From the NCBI RefSeq assembly GCF_002810445.1, contig NZ_NEXS01000009.1, positions 248,001-312,000 of the forward strand: 64,000 nt of DNA, read 5' to 3'. Position 1 is the first letter of the stretch. The number at the start of each line of letters is the position of its first letter. Shown piece after piece: positions 1-9,610 of this stretch. The notes under the pieces are model-generated. The model saw only the letters and a program-made list of their open reading frames with translations, ran no database searches and was not told where the DNA came from. The stretch comes from Advenella sp. S44. GTDB taxonomy: Bacteria > Pseudomonadota > Gammaproteobacteria > Burkholderiales > Burkholderiaceae_B. The position numbers and the translations under genes are program-made.

Positions 1-515
1 AGAAGAAATAGCATCCCAATAACAATCAAACCAAAAGGGATAAGTAGCGCCAACCCTCGCACTATACGCTGGTGCAACAAATTGTCGATAAGCTCTCGCT
101 CAAGATGATCATTCTTACTAACCATAAGAACGCTTCCGTCTGATAATGTTACGGGAACATTAATAATTTTCCCGCGTCCACTGCGTACAGTTGTACGGAT
201 AAGCTTGATTTCATCCTGCAGCGAACCACGGCGCAACCGTCTCGGATTTTCCAAATTTCGAGAATGCCATAGTAGATCACCATTTGAAGCATATAGCGTA
301 TAAAAAAGCTCGCTACCTGCATGTTGTGATGGGAGTTTTGTAAAGTCGCTACCCGCCTTAAACCCGGCTCCGATTTCATTCGCCGTAATCAGCATGATGC
401 TCCGGCGCAATTGATCCCTGGTCTCATACAAGTTGATTGCCAAGGCGCAAAAAGCCAACATCAAGACAATGACCATCGAAACAAGCAGTCGATTCCTGAG
501 GCTATGACTAAACAT
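1..515 (-). CDS. Sensor histidine kinase, N-terminal part (runs off left edge)
   Basis: Reading the minus strand from an ATG at 515 gives an open frame to the window edge, about 171 residues. It starts with a basic N-terminus and a membrane segment (residues about 9-28, MVIVLMLAFCALAINLY), continues with a periplasmic region of about 120 residues, and enters a second hydrophobic segment (LALLIPFGLIVIGMLFL) at the edge. This is the input half of a two-component sensor; the HAMP, His and ATPase domains must lie outside. Its ATG overlaps the 3' end of the response regulator gene by 8 nt, so the two are translationally coupled and probably cognate partners. The layout fits the QseC/TctE type, but the signal sensed cannot be told. 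Confidence 0.8.
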   Translation of the reverse strand, partial: MFSHSLRNRLLVSMVIVLMLAFCALAINLYETRDQLRRSIMLITANEIGAGFKAGSDFTKLPSQHAGSELFYTLYASNGDLLWHSRNLENPRRLRRGSLQDEIKLIRTTVRSGRGKIINVPVTLSDGSVLMVSKNDHLERELIDNLLHQRIVRGLALLIPFGLIVIGMLFL

Positions 516-1188
516 GAGGAGTATCTAGAACTAAACGGTACCCAATACCGCGTATCGTATCAATTCGAACGCTTGCGCCTGCAGTGTGCAATTTTCGGCG
601 CAAACGTGATACCAGTGCCTCTATCGCATTTAACGTTACTGTTTCCTGAAGAGAATAGATACGTTCCTCTAAATGGTCCTTAATAGCGATTCGAGGCGTC
701 GTACGCAGCAACTCTTCAAGAAGCAACAATTCTCGTTTGGCCAAAACTAAAACGTGACCATCTACCGTGACATGACGAGATTGTGGCTCGAAGGACAGAT
801 TTCCTTTTTCAAGCGTGTCAGAACCGTGCCCCGCGCGGCGCAATACAGCTCTAATACGAGCTTCCAATTCAGTCACGTCCACTGGTTTCAGTACATAATC
901 GTCAGCGCCTGCATTCAGAACATCTATCTTACTTTCCAGAGCGTCACGTGCCGTTAAAACGATGCATGAAGGGGAACGAAGATTTGAACGTAGATTTAAT
1001 AGCAATTGCAGTCCATCCATATCAGGCAGTCCAAGGTCGAGAATCATCGCATCGTAATAGGTGCTGTTAATCAACGCCTGCGCCATGCCGCCGCTATCGA
1101 CGGAATCCACCACGAAACCGCGCGATTGCATATGCTCTGTCAAGAGTGACCTTAATTGCTCGTGATCTTCGATAATCAGAAGTTTCAT
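508..1188 (-). CDS. OmpR-family response regulator (QseB/TctD-like)
   Basis: A 226-residue protein with an N-terminal receiver domain (about 1-115) and a C-terminal winged-helix DNA-binding domain (about 125-220). Phosphoacceptor Asp51 sits in MILDLGLPDMDG, the acidic pair is EDH near residues 7-9, and the conserved Lys is in LKPVD. The winged helix carries the usual ending VSRLRRKL...IRGIGYRL. It would be phosphorylated by the kinase encoded immediately downstream, whose start codon it overlaps. The upstream A+T-rich region (1189-1300) is the likely promoter. The target genes are not evident. Confidence 0.9.
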   Translation of the reverse strand: MKLLIIEDHEQLRSLLTEHMQSRGFVVDSVDSGGMAQALINSTYYDAMILDLGLPDMDGLQLLLNLRSNLRSPSCIVLTARDALESKIDVLNAGADDYVLKPVDVTELEARIRAVLRRAGHGSDTLEKGNLSFEPQSRHVTVDGHVLVLAKRELLLLEELLRTTPRIAIKDHLEERIYSLQETVTLNAIEALVSRLRRKLHTAGASVRIDTIRGIGYRLVLDTPHV

Positions 1189-1650
1189 CGCTTCTCTGTA
1201 GAAAGATTGTATCTCGTGATATTAAATCATTATTTTTAATAATAATGGTTTCGATATTCATTTAGATTACTAAGATCGTACCTGCCACCTTACAATGCCG
1301 TAAAATAGAGTTCAGCTATTCTGGAAAGGTCTAGGGGTTTTATTCTTTCCAGCTTCGATTAATTCACGAAACGCAGTCTACTATTTCGCACATTCTTTCA
1401 ATATCCCTTTTGTCACATAAGTGTGTTGAGTAACAGTACCTGGTCAGGAGTCAAGACTAGAGGCCCCTCTCAGTGGACATGAATTCAAAACATAAAGTGC
1501 GCTAAAAGTAAGTTCTTGAATACGTGGCTTCATATTTTTGTTCTTTCACATGTGAAATCGTAATGGTACAGTAAGCATCCGATAAAACCACCTTGTGATC
1601 TCTTATCAAGCCTGCCAGGATAGTGTCCACTAAATATTTAAGTGGACACG
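1189..1650. other. Gene-less A+T-rich stretch with IS remnants
   Basis: No convincing gene. It carries the presumed promoter of the minus-strand regulator (A+T-rich near 1215-1260). At 1472-1479 is a stray AGTGGACA, the same octamer as in the inverted repeat at 1641-1648, suggesting mobile-element debris. Confidence 0.5.
1623..1649. repeat. Inverted repeat upstream of transposase remnant
   Basis: Perfect 9-bp arms GTGTCCACT (1623-1631) and AGTGGACAC (1641-1649) surround the 9-nt spacer AAATATTTA. It ends one base before the ATG of the orfA remnant, so it may be part of the insertion-sequence leader or two fused element ends. Confidence 0.6.
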
Positions 1651-1836
1651 ATGACAGACGAATTAATCCTTGTTAAGCGCACCCGGCGCGCCTACCCGGC
1701 AACCTTCAAGGCTGAGATAGTTGCCGCGAGCCAGCAGCCTGGCGTTGCTACGGCCGGCCTGGCGTTGGCAAGCAGACTGAATGTCAACATGTTGCGGCGC
1801 TGGATCCGAAATCATGTTGATGGCCCGGGTGATTGA
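1651..1836 (+). pseudogene. IS66-type OrfA (TnpA-like) transposase remnant
   Basis: About 61 residues with a helix-turn-helix typical of the small first protein of IS66-family elements: the N-terminal RTRRAYPATFKAEIVAA followed by GVATAGLALASRLNVNMLRRWI. The family protein usually continues for some 50 more residues. Here the frame stops after NHVDGPGD, and no OrfB (TnpB) or OrfC transposase follows. I start at ATG 1651; a GTG at 1642 lies in frame but inside the inverted repeat. The next 240 bases (1837-2081) hold nothing I recognise. This is a dead fragment marking past element activity. Confidence 0.65.
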
Positions 1837-2081
1837 GGTGTTCGGCGCTTCTCACCCTTATCATGCCTATCTGTTCGCGCGGCTGTATCAATGTGTGTTC
1901 CCCGGACACTTAAGTTTTTTCAGCCGAGACAGAGTGCATACCGATACCTCGATTGGTATCCTGAGGGCTGACCGACAGCTGTTTCATGCCAACATTTACG
2001 TCTTTGAATGTGTGCTTCCAATTCAACTTGATTGAATTCCTTTAAAAGTCTAACTACGTTTTGATTTGTTGCGCATACGGA

Positions 2082-2387
2082 TTAGATGCCGCGGGTGATT
2101 TCAGAAGCCCCTTGCACGACAGGCAATGCCGTGATAACGAGATCTTTTAAAAATGGCTCGGCCGCCACCTTAGCAATCGCGGCACCCGCCATGAATTGGT
2201 CCATCGCCTCTTTGCTTTCCCACAAGTAAAAACTCGCAAATTCCCCGGTCTCAAAGTCAGCCATCCACGTTTTACGAATCAGTCCTGGGGCATTGGAGAT
2301 GACTTTGGCATAGGGATCAACGAACTTTGCAACGTATTCCTCGGGGGCAAGATCCAAGGTGTAACGAAAAATTTGAGCGTAACGCAT
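2082..2387 (-). CDS. YdhR-like monooxygenase-fold protein
   Basis: A 101-residue protein starting MRYAQIFRYTLDLAPEEYVAKF, with the single-domain ABM (antibiotic biosynthesis monooxygenase / dimeric alpha-beta barrel) pattern of the YdhR family, including a WMADFETGEFASFYLWES strand-turn-strand and a C-terminal helix. Family members are small cytoplasmic dimers proposed to act on quinols or other aromatics, but the reaction of YdhR itself is not well established. The ribosome site AGGAG lies just upstream of the ATG. It is the last gene of the TetR / DsbA-like / YdhR-like minus-strand set, 160 nt beyond the DsbA-like gene, which suggests a shared detoxification or redox role. Confidence 0.75.
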   Translation of the reverse strand: MRYAQIFRYTLDLAPEEYVAKFVDPYAKVISNAPGLIRKTWMADFETGEFASFYLWESKEAMDQFMAGAAIAKVAAEPFLKDLVITALPVVQGASEITRGI

Positions 2388-2549
2388 TAAAATCTCCTGT
2401 TGAGGTTGTCGAGCAATCGCTCGATGTAGAAGGTCATAAGCAAAATGCCTTGAGCCCTCAAAATGGGTGAGTATGGACCTACTCGAAACACGCCAACTGT
2501 CTACGCCACTGTGAGATACCCATTGCCGCAGCGTCGGCGATATAAGCAG

Positions 2550-3218
2550 CTAGATACTACATCCGTCAATGCTGCAACTTGTCGCAATAGCCTCTGGACT
2601 ATCTACTGCTGTGTCGAGCAGGGCTTTTTCGAATACCGCTACATCACGCGCGCCCGATACATACGCATTGCCATTGAAGAGAAACAATGGGACGCCATTA
2701 GCAATGGAATTTGCACTGACCTCATCATTCGCGATCTCTGAAATGATGGTCGGATTGATGAAGTCTTTCGCGACATCTGTGGCCCCAACTTCTTTGGCGA
2801 GCGATACGAGCACGTCACGATCAAATATGTCGCATCCGTCCGTGGTCGCTGCCTTATAAATGCGCTCTGTAAGTGCAAGCTTGAGAGCTTGAGAATCGAT
2901 ACTCTTTACTAATGCGTGGGCCAGGGTGGTATCACCAAAACGCATGGTCTCAAAGTTGTAGATCAGTCCTTCCTGAACCCCGTTTTGGCCAACAATAGCC
3001 ATGAAACGCTCCACAGCTTCGCGACTAGGGAATTTTTGACTTAAGGCCGTTCTGTATTCCAACGGCTCTGCTCCCTTGGCGAGGCGATACGCCTTAAACG
3101 TGACGCTCACATCAACTTTTCCTAGAAGCGAAGCGATTGCCTTATCGAATCGGCGCTTGGCTATCCAGCACCATGGGCATACAAAATCAGACCAAACTTC
3201 AACGCTAACTTTTTTCAT
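2550..3218 (-). CDS. DsbA-family (FrnE-like) thiol oxidoreductase
   Basis: From ATG 3218 the product has 222 residues with a thioredoxin-fold active site Cys14-Pro-Trp-Cys17 in VEVWSDFVCPWCWIAKRRF. It has no signal peptide, so it is the cytoplasmic FrnE/HCCA-isomerase-like branch of the DsbA family rather than the periplasmic oxidase. The usual cis-Pro region is present near the C-terminus (NGVPLFLFNGNAYVSGA), and there is an extra Cys pair at the end (CSIDGC). I prefer ATG 3218, preceded by GGAAAAG, to an upstream in-frame start at 3278, which would lie inside the palindromic operator at 3271-3290. That operator just upstream points to control by the adjacent TetR protein. Confidence 0.8.
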   Translation of the reverse strand: MKKVSVEVWSDFVCPWCWIAKRRFDKAIASLLGKVDVSVTFKAYRLAKGAEPLEYRTALSQKFPSREAVERFMAIVGQNGVQEGLIYNFETMRFGDTTLAHALVKSIDSQALKLALTERIYKAATTDGCDIFDRDVLVSLAKEVGATDVAKDFINPTIISEIANDEVSANSIANGVPLFLFNGNAYVSGARDVAVFEKALLDTAVDSPEAIATSCSIDGCSI

Positions 3219-3270
3219 GGCACTTTTCCGGTGTAACACGTTAACGCTATTGCGTAAATTCTTCAAAAAT

Positions 3271-3290
3271 ACTACCAATTAGTTGGTAGT
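3271..3290. promoter_or_regulatory. Palindromic TetR-type operator
   Basis: ACTACCAATTAGTTGGTAGT is a perfect inverted repeat (arms ACTACCAA / TTGGTAGT, 4-nt centre) located 53 nt upstream of the DsbA-like start and 54 nt downstream of the end of the tetR gene. A degenerate copy lies upstream of tetR at 3991-4003. Inferred operator of the neighbouring TetR regulator. Confidence 0.7.
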
Positions 3291-3343
3291 TTTACAGCTC
3301 AAAAAAAACCAACTTTTCATAGGTCGCGACGCCTATCCCAACT

Positions 3344-3907
3344 TTAATCTTGACTTGCAATGAGCCGTACGACTGAACCGCTCAGTAGATCTTCTTCGCG
3401 CGTTGCCCAGTTAATAAAACAGGACCCTTCCAATAAGCTCAATATAGCGAACGCCTTTTTTCTGGCTCCGTCGCCGGCAGGAATTTCCCCTTGCTCGATA
3501 CCTCGTTGCAACACGCTACTTAGCCAATCTATCTGCATATCAAAAAAGACATGCGTCAGCCGTCTTAGGCCTTCGGGGAGAGCCGACATTTCTGCCGCTA
3601 GTGCACCACATAAAGGAAGCATTTCTACCTCTGCGCTAGCTCGAAATAGAGCAAAAAAAGCCTCTAGCCGCTCGATCGTAACTTCGGTTTTGGCTTCGAT
3701 ATTGGCTAACTCACCACGAATATTGCTAATGTACTCCTCTACAACCGCTACACCCAAATCCTCTTTCGTTGGGAAATGGTGATGAATACTCGCCTTCTTT
3801 ATCCCTACATCATCCACTAAATCAGCATAACTAAATGCGGCGTAGCCTTTTGTACGCATCAGACCTGCTGCAATCCGTAACAATGCTTCGCGAGTTCCGG
3901 CTGCCAT
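3344..3907 (-). CDS. TetR/AcrR-family transcriptional regulator
   Basis: From ATG 3907 the protein has 187 residues. The N-terminal helix-turn-helix domain (about 1-55) reads TKGYAAFSYADLVDDVGIKKASIHHHFPTKEDL, the classic TetR motif. The C-terminal ligand and dimer domain is not diagnostic of a ligand. I chose ATG 3907 because GGAG lies 6 nt upstream; an in-frame TTG at 3919 lacks this spacing. It is the first of three same-strand genes (TetR, DsbA-like, YdhR-like). Similar palindromes lie both in front of tetR and in front of the DsbA-like gene, consistent with autorepression plus repression of the module, relieved by an electrophile or quinone-like ligand (inference). Confidence 0.88.
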   Translation of the reverse strand: MAAGTREALLRIAAGLMRTKGYAAFSYADLVDDVGIKKASIHHHFPTKEDLGVAVVEEYISNIRGELANIEAKTEVTIERLEAFFALFRASAEVEMLPLCGALAAEMSALPEGLRRLTHVFFDMQIDWLSSVLQRGIEQGEIPAGDGARKKAFAILSLLEGSCFINWATREEDLLSGSVVRLIASQD

Positions 3908-4323
3908 GGTCCACTCCAATCAAAATATCACCTTGCCGTCAACTTTTAAAGACTTGCTCAAATTGCAACAAGGTATTAACAATAAAAACAACCAACTAGT
4001 CGGATGTATTCTATGGGGAATGCTGAGTGCTGTCAAGTACCGCCTCCTCCGTAGCACAATTCGGCATGTCAGGTAGGAACTCTACATAAGTGCACTCTCG
4101 CCCTGACCCGAAAGAACACGTAACCTCGCGTTGGGGGCATACTCCTTTTCCTTCAATGCTACGCGCGCGTATCGGGCTCCGGTTCAAGGGAGGACGAACC
4201 CAGACCCTGACGATGCCGGGAAAGGCGCGCCTCCAAGCCCGACGAGAGGTCGTTAAAGAAAAAGCCGATATGCTCTTGACGCAAGTGCGCGGCGAGCCCG
4301 AGTGAAAGGCACTTTTGGTGAAA
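3908..4323. other. Intergenic region upstream of tetR
   Basis: Holds the presumed tetR promoter and, at 3991-4003, ACCAACTAGTCGG, a degenerate copy of the operator core ACCAATTAGTTGG. The rest (4020-4320) contains only a short open frame without a recognisable family or ribosome site and may be decayed DNA. Confidence 0.4.
3991..4003. promoter_or_regulatory. Second, degenerate TetR operator-like site
   Basis: ACCAACTAGTCGG matches the core ACCAATTAGTTGG of the perfect palindrome at 3271-3290 in 11 of 13 positions, and lies 84 nt upstream of the tetR start. Likely an autoregulation site. Confidence 0.5.
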
Positions 4324-5232
4324 TTAGCGATTGCCCGCTCCTAGATAGCCAGCTTTCAATGTTTCAACAACAAGCTCTACCGCGCGGGATGACTTTCGAC
4401 GACTAGGATAATAGACGTGAAGTCCAGTGAACGTAGGAAACCAGTCTGTGAGGGCCCAGCTAAGTTGGCGCGTTTGAACATAAGGCTCTACCAAATCCTT
4501 GGGTACGTATGCAAGTCCAAATCCATCAAGTGCAGCATCGGTGATCTGATAGACATTGTCGAAAATCAGTTGCCCTTCGACACGCACTTGAAGTTGACGC
4601 TTGCCTTTCCTTAGCTCCCAGGGAAGCAGTGAATTTCTTGTCGGCAGTCGAAGGTTAATGCAGTTGTGCAGCATTAGTTCCTGGGGGTTCTGGGGCGCTG
4701 GCTTTGATGCAAAGTAGGCACGGGAGCCAACAATTGCCATTGTCAGATCAGGAGCAATTCGAGTAGCAATCATATCCTGCGCAATTTGATCACCTAGCCG
4801 AATTCCGATGTCATACCGGTCTGCCACGATATCGGTAAGTCCGTATGCATTTACGAGCTCGATTTTCAGTTCAGGGTACTCACGTAGCAGCGGCTGAAGA
4901 CGCGGCCATACATAGGTTTTCGCCGCATGATCTGTCGTTGTAATGCGCACGGTTCCGGCAGCTCGATAGTGCGACGATCGCAATAAGTCGATCTCTGCGT
5001 CTATCTCTGCCAGCCTCGGTGCAATGGTGGAAACGAGCTGCTCGCCAGCATCCGTCAATGAAACGCTTCTGGTTGTGCGCGTCAACAACGGCATTCCTAT
5101 ATGTTTTTCAAGTGCCTGCACTGTACGGCTGAGGGCTGACTGCGACACACCTATCTGGGCGGCAGCGCGCGTGAAATTACGCTCTCTCGCAACAGATAAA
5201 AATGCCAAGAGGTCGTTAAGATTTTCTTTCAT
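4324..5232 (-). CDS. LysR-family transcriptional regulator
   Basis: A 302-residue protein with the N-terminal winged HTH (NFTRAAAQIGVSQSALSRTVQALEKHIGMPLLTRTTRSVSLTDAG) and a periplasmic-binding-like effector domain from about residue 90. The pattern TTDHAAKTYVWPRLQPLLREYPELKIEL is typical of the PecT/DmlR-like subgroup. GGAG lies 6 nt before the ATG. It is divergent from the NAD-dependent epimerase at 5367, the usual arrangement for a LysR protein that controls its neighbour. The inducer is unknown. Confidence 0.9.
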   Translation of the reverse strand: MKENLNDLLAFLSVARERNFTRAAAQIGVSQSALSRTVQALEKHIGMPLLTRTTRSVSLTDAGEQLVSTIAPRLAEIDAEIDLLRSSHYRAAGTVRITTTDHAAKTYVWPRLQPLLREYPELKIELVNAYGLTDIVADRYDIGIRLGDQIAQDMIATRIAPDLTMAIVGSRAYFASKPAPQNPQELMLHNCINLRLPTRNSLLPWELRKGKRQLQVRVEGQLIFDNVYQITDAALDGFGLAYVPKDLVEPYVQTRQLSWALTDWFPTFTGLHVYYPSRRKSSRAVELVVETLKAGYLGAGNR

Positions 5233-5366
5233 TCATGCTCCACGGCATAAGACCATCCCTATTTTGCCATCTTATCGCATAAATTGGTGAATGCTATAGT
5301 GACGAAATTATTGGGACATTTTAGGTGCACATCGGCCTATCCCGAATTTTTTGCAGGAGAAAACTA

Positions 5367-6362
5367 ATGTCGCGAGTTGTTGTTATCGGTGGGAGCGGCC
5401 ATATCGGCAGCTACCTTATCCCGAAATTAATCGAAGTTGGCCATGAAGTAGTAAACGTTAGCCGTGGTCAAGCAAGTGCTTACTTGAAACATTCAGCTTG
5501 GAACCATGTGGAGGAAATGACATTAGACCGAAGCGCTGAGGAACAAGCGGGGCAATTTGGCCTGCGTATTGCGGAACTCCGCCCGGATATCGTCGTTGAC
5601 CTGATTTCGTTCGACCTTCCTAGCACCAGAATGCTTGTCGAAGCCCTTCGCGACAAGGTTGAACACTTCCTGCACTGCAGCACAATCTGGGTGTACGGCT
5701 ATAATGCAGCGGTGCCAGCAGAAGAAACGGATCCGCTTAATCCATTCGGCGAGTACGGCATCAACAAGGCGCAGATTGAAACCTGGCTGTTGCGAGAGGC
5801 CCGACGAAATGGGTTTCCTGCTACTGTATTCCGCCCCGGCCATATCGTCGGTCCGGGCTGGGCGCCAATCAATCCAAAAGGCCACTTCAACACAGAGATA
5901 TTTTCCCAGATAACTCGCAACGAAGAGATCGCACTTCCCAATCTCGGTTTAGAAACACTCCATCACGTTCACGCAAGCGATGTAGCACAAATTGTCATGC
6001 TAGCCATCGCCAATCGGGCAGTCTCCGTCGGTGAGGCATTCAATGCAGTCTCTTCCAAAGCATTGAACTTACGAGGGTACGCAGAAGCAATGTTTCGCTG
6101 GTTCGGATTCGAGCCGAAGATTCGTTTCCAACCGATCATGGAATGGCTGGAAGGCGAGTCGCTGAATGATGCCAAGTTGGCTATGGAGCATATCTCACGT
6201 AGTTCGTCGCTATCCATAGAAAAAGCACGTCGGTGCCTCGGCTATCAACCCCATTATACGAGTCTAGCTGCGATACAAGAATCGGTTTCAGCCCTGATCG
6301 TTGCAGGCACTGTTCCAGCTCCTAAGAGCTGGGAATCATATTCTAATTTTATAAGAATCTAA
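5367..6362 (+). CDS. NAD-dependent epimerase/dehydratase family protein
   Basis: From ATG 5367 (AGGAGA upstream) the protein has 331 residues: a Rossmann nucleotide-binding start VVVIGGSGHIGSYL (Gly-rich motif at residues 8-14) and an extended-SDR catalytic Tyr130-x-x-x-Lys134 (YGINK). Such proteins oxidise, reduce or epimerise sugar-nucleotide or small hydroxy/keto substrates. The substrate here cannot be assigned, and no sugar-nucleotide pathway genes are nearby. It stands alone on its strand and divergent from a LysR regulator, which suggests an inducible catabolic or detoxifying dehydrogenase. An upstream in-frame start at 5325 is less likely because it lacks a ribosome site. Confidence 0.8.
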   Translation: MSRVVVIGGSGHIGSYLIPKLIEVGHEVVNVSRGQASAYLKHSAWNHVEEMTLDRSAEEQAGQFGLRIAELRPDIVVDLISFDLPSTRMLVEALRDKVEHFLHCSTIWVYGYNAAVPAEETDPLNPFGEYGINKAQIETWLLREARRNGFPATVFRPGHIVGPGWAPINPKGHFNTEIFSQITRNEEIALPNLGLETLHHVHASDVAQIVMLAIANRAVSVGEAFNAVSSKALNLRGYAEAMFRWFGFEPKIRFQPIMEWLEGESLNDAKLAMEHISRSSSLSIEKARRCLGYQPHYTSLAAIQESVSALIVAGTVPAPKSWESYSNFIRI

Positions 6363-6730
6363 TAGCATACAAATTTAAGACAATTCAATACTAAGCCAGG
6401 ACGGTTTGAAAAATATTTATACTATACGAGTACTATTTAAATACTCCATTACAATTCAGCAAAATAAAAATATAGGTTCCTGTAATTGACTATAAGCAGG
6501 ACAGGCCATTTGCGTAAAACTCAAGTCGATCAGATTTCTTGTACAGAATAGTTAGTCACCTTTGCAAGCAAACTAATTCTGCACAATTAAATCATCAACG
6601 GATCCACAAAAATCTCGGTAAAACTTTGCTCAAGAAATGATTGTGGACTGTCTCAAAAGTGCTTTACTAATACATAAACGTAGCGCTAATCCGGCATTAC
6701 CAATACCCCGACGCTCCACCCATTCCATTG
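6363..6730. other. A+T-rich intergenic region
   Basis: Lies between the convergent epimerase and PEP carboxylase genes. No open frame with a family and no strong hairpin seen. A stretch GTGGACTGTCTCAAAAGTGC near 6643-6662 resembles an insertion-sequence end but has no partner. Confidence 0.35.
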
Positions 6731-9610
6731 TCATCCTGAATTTCTCAGCCCCGCAGCAATACCATTAATGGTTAAATGTATTGCACGCTGTGTACGCGGA
6801 TCGGGCTCTTCCCCATTTTCTTGAGCAGAACGGTGACGTTTCAATAATTCGATTTGAAGATAGTTCAGCGGATCAATGTAGGCAAAGCGCTCTTTCAAAG
6901 ACGCAAGCAAAACCGGATTATCAGCGAGCAGTTCACGCCTGGTCAAAAGATGCAGCATCTTCAATGTGCGCTCGTGTTCAATTCTAATCATGTCGAAAAT
7001 TTTTTCGCGTAAAAATTTCTTCGGCATCAGCTGCGAATATCGTTCAGCAATGCATAGGTCGGTTTTAGCTAACACCATTTCGACATTGGAAAGCCAGGTA
7101 CGAAATGCTGGCCATTGTGTTGCCATTTGACGTAAATGTGCCAATCGATCCCCTTGTGACTTCGGCGCATTTGGACAATTATTGTATATATAAGCTTCCA
7201 CAGCCGATCCGACACCGTACCAGCCAGTCAGCATTAAGCGACATTGCGCCCAAGAAAATCCCCAGGGAATGGCACGTAAGTCTTCTATTCTATGGCCTGT
7301 TTTTCTAGAGGTAGGACGCGATCCAATATTTAGTCCCGCGATCTCGTTTATAGGGGTGGCGGTGAAGAAGTACTCGGCAAATCCAGCTGTCTCATACACC
7401 AAGCTACGATAGGTTTTCTGAGCGGCATCAGACATGCAGCTCATCGCAGAACCGAAGTGCTTGAGATGCAAATCTTCCACGCTTGCAGTAAAGCTGGCAT
7501 CACTTAAACTTGCTTCTAGAGTCGCAGCCACCAGCATATCCAAATGCCAGCGGCCAATTTCAGCATCTTTGTATTTACTTTGAATAACCTCCCCTTGTTC
7601 TGTGAGCCGAAGCTGACCAGCTACCGTACCTGGAGGCTGAGACAGGATAGCATCAAAACTGGACCCACCGCCACGCCCTACCGAACCACCACGACCATGA
7701 AATAAGCGCAATGTAATATTACGTTTCGCAAAAACCTCGACCAACTTGCGCTCGGCCTGGTACAGAGACCAATTCGATGTCAAAAAGCCTCCATCCTTGT
7801 TACTATCTGAATAGCCCAACATAACCTCTTGCGTGTTGTTTTGAGCCAACCGCACACGAGCGCTAATTTCGGGCAAATCCAAGAATGCCGACATAATTTC
7901 GGGCCCACGCTCTAAATCTAGAATGGTTTCGAAGAGTGGGACTACCATCAACCCCTCTTCATGGTGAGGAGCTTGGTTGCCAGGTTTGATGAGCCCGGCT
8001 TCTTTTTGCAACACAAATACTTCTAACAAGTCTGACAATGTTTCAGTGTGAGAAACAATTGTTTGCTGAATTGAATTATTTCCATAGCTTGTGCGCGCTA
8101 AAGTAGCAACTCGTAAAATGGCCAACTCGCGAATTGTTTCGTCCGAGTACTTCAGCCAAGGAGATGTTAGAGGTCGCCCTTGCGCGAGCTCTTGCCGCAA
8201 TAGCTGGACGCGTTCACCCTCATTCAACTCGAAATAATTTAGCAGTTTCCCATCTTGTCGAACGTCAGCTACTGAGAACAATTCAGCTAATACACGTTCA
8301 TGTACATCAGAACTTTGACGCAAGTCAATAGTTGCCAAATGAAACCCAAATACGTCTACTGCTTGCTGTAAACTGCGCAAGCGCAAACGTACTATTGGGG
8401 CAGCACAGTGAGATTCCAAAGATGTGGCAACAATGGCCAGATCGTTAGCCAACTCTTTCGGAGTTTCGTATGGTCTAAATGAGTAGACTGTATCTGGAAA
8501 TAAATCTTGATCTAATAATTTTTTTTCTGTAGCACTCAATCGAGTATATATAACACGCACGGCACTACGATAAGGTTCATCGCGGGCGTGACTCAATTCA
8601 TCTTCACCAGCTTCCGCTAATTCAGCCAGAGACGGAGTGACTCTGATGAGCATGCTGGACATTGAAAGCTCGTTACTAAGACCACGTAGTTCTTTGAAAT
8701 AATAATCAAATATGACGGTAGCTTGATGCTGGAAAGCCTTTTCCAGGCTTTCTGTGTTGACGTTCGGATTACCGTCACGATCTCCAGCAATCCAACTTCC
8801 CATGCGCAAGAATGGTGGCAAAAGACGAGGAGTTGGCGAAAACGGTGTGACTGATTCGTCCGACAACAATTTACTGAGATCAAGATACATACTTGGTATC
8901 ACTGATAAAAAAGTACTACGATAGTACGATAGCGCGTTCTCAATTTCATCGTCGACTGTCATTTTCGTGAAACGCAAAATTCGAGTCTGCCACAACGATG
9001 CAACACGCCCTAATAATAAAAAGTCCAAATCAGCGCGCTCTTTATCACACATTGGAGCGTCACGTTGAATTAGCGAATCAGCAATCTCACGATGGAGATC
9101 CAAAGTACTTTTGCGTTGTACTTCAGTTGGATGTGCTGTCAGCACTGGCATGACATGCGACCCGGCTAAAAGCTCGCTAATTTTGGAAGGACAAGTTCCA
9201 TGTTTCTTCAGTACCTCGAAAGCAGCTCGCAAACTACCTCTCGCAGCGGTAGAACTCGACAAGGAATGTTGTCGACGAGCACGATTCTGTTCACGATCTT
9301 CGGCTATATTCGACAACTGTAGGAAATAGCTAAATGCCCTTGCGACAGAATTGGGATCATCGCCTTGTAAATTCTGAACGTAATTTCTCAACAATTCGCT
9401 GTCCACTGCTTTACCTTCCCGACGATACTTCAGAGCGGCGCGGCGCAGTGTTTCTATAGTATCGTAGACTCGTTTTCCTTCAGTGGCTTTTATGACTTGG
9501 CCCAGCATTCTACCTAAAAGGCGAATATCACTGCGAAGAGATGCTGAAGGCTCGGGCTGGAGACGGATTAGTTCCATTATTAAATGATTTCTCAGTTTGG
9601 CCGCAGGCAA
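6731..9610 (-). CDS. ppc: Phosphoenolpyruvate carboxylase
   Basis: Full-length enzyme (959 residues) that carboxylates PEP with bicarbonate to oxaloacetate, refilling the TCA cycle in the cytoplasm. Both signature motifs are present: [13 protein letters not shown] with the catalytic His near residue 160, and [24 protein letters not shown] also carries conserved active-site residues. The C-terminus ends ...[10 protein letters not shown], matching the conserved terminal glycine region. Two starts are possible: TTG 9610 (preceded by AGGGG) and ATG 9577 ([10 protein letters not shown]), the latter more in line with the usual family N-terminus but with a weak ribosome site. Codon use is clearly more A+T-rich than in the right half of the window, notable for a central-metabolism gene. 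Confidence 0.97.
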   Translation of the reverse strand: MPAAKLRNHLIMELIRLQPEPSASLRSDIRLLGRMLGQVIKATEGKRVYDTIETLRRAALKYRREGKAVDSELLRNYVQNLQGDDPNSVARAFSYFLQLSNIAEDREQNRARRQHSLSSSTAARGSLRAAFEVLKKHGTCPSKISELLAGSHVMPVLTAHPTEVQRKSTLDLHREIADSLIQRDAPMCDKERADLDFLLLGRVASLWQTRILRFTKMTVDDEIENALSYYRSTFLSVIPSMYLDLSKLLSDESVTPFSPTPRLLPPFLRMGSWIAGDRDGNPNVNTESLEKAFQHQATVIFDYYFKELRGLSNELSMSSMLIRVTPSLAELAEAGEDELSHARDEPYRSAVRVIYTRLSATEKKLLDQDLFPDTVYSFRPYETPKELANDLAIVATSLESHCAAPIVRLRLRSLQQAVDVFGFHLATIDLRQSSDVHERVLAELFSVADVRQDGKLLNYFELNEGERVQLLRQELAQGRPLTSPWLKYSDETIRELAILRVATLARTSYGNNSIQQTIVSHTETLSDLLEVFVLQKEAGLIKPGNQAPHHEEGLMVVPLFETILDLERGPEIMSAFLDLPEISARVRLAQNNTQEVMLGYSDSNKDGGFLTSNWSLYQAERKLVEVFAKRNITLRLFHGRGGSVGRGGGSSFDAILSQPPGTVAGQLRLTEQGEVIQSKYKDAEIGRWHLDMLVAATLEASLSDASFTASVEDLHLKHFGSAMSCMSDAAQKTYRSLVYETAGFAEYFFTATPINEIAGLNIGSRPTSRKTGHRIEDLRAIPWGFSWAQCRLMLTGWYGVGSAVEAYIYNNCPNAPKSQGDRLAHLRQMATQWPAFRTWLSNVEMVLAKTDLCIAERYSQLMPKKFLREKIFDMIRIEHERTLKMLHLLTRRELLADNPVLLASLKERFAYIDPLNYLQIELLKRHRSAQENGEEPDPRTQRAIHLTINGIAAGLRNSG

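Noticed and set aside
4090-4305. 71-residue plus-strand open frame
   Set aside because: No ribosome site, no recognisable family and a composition typical of random frames; left as possible decayed DNA.
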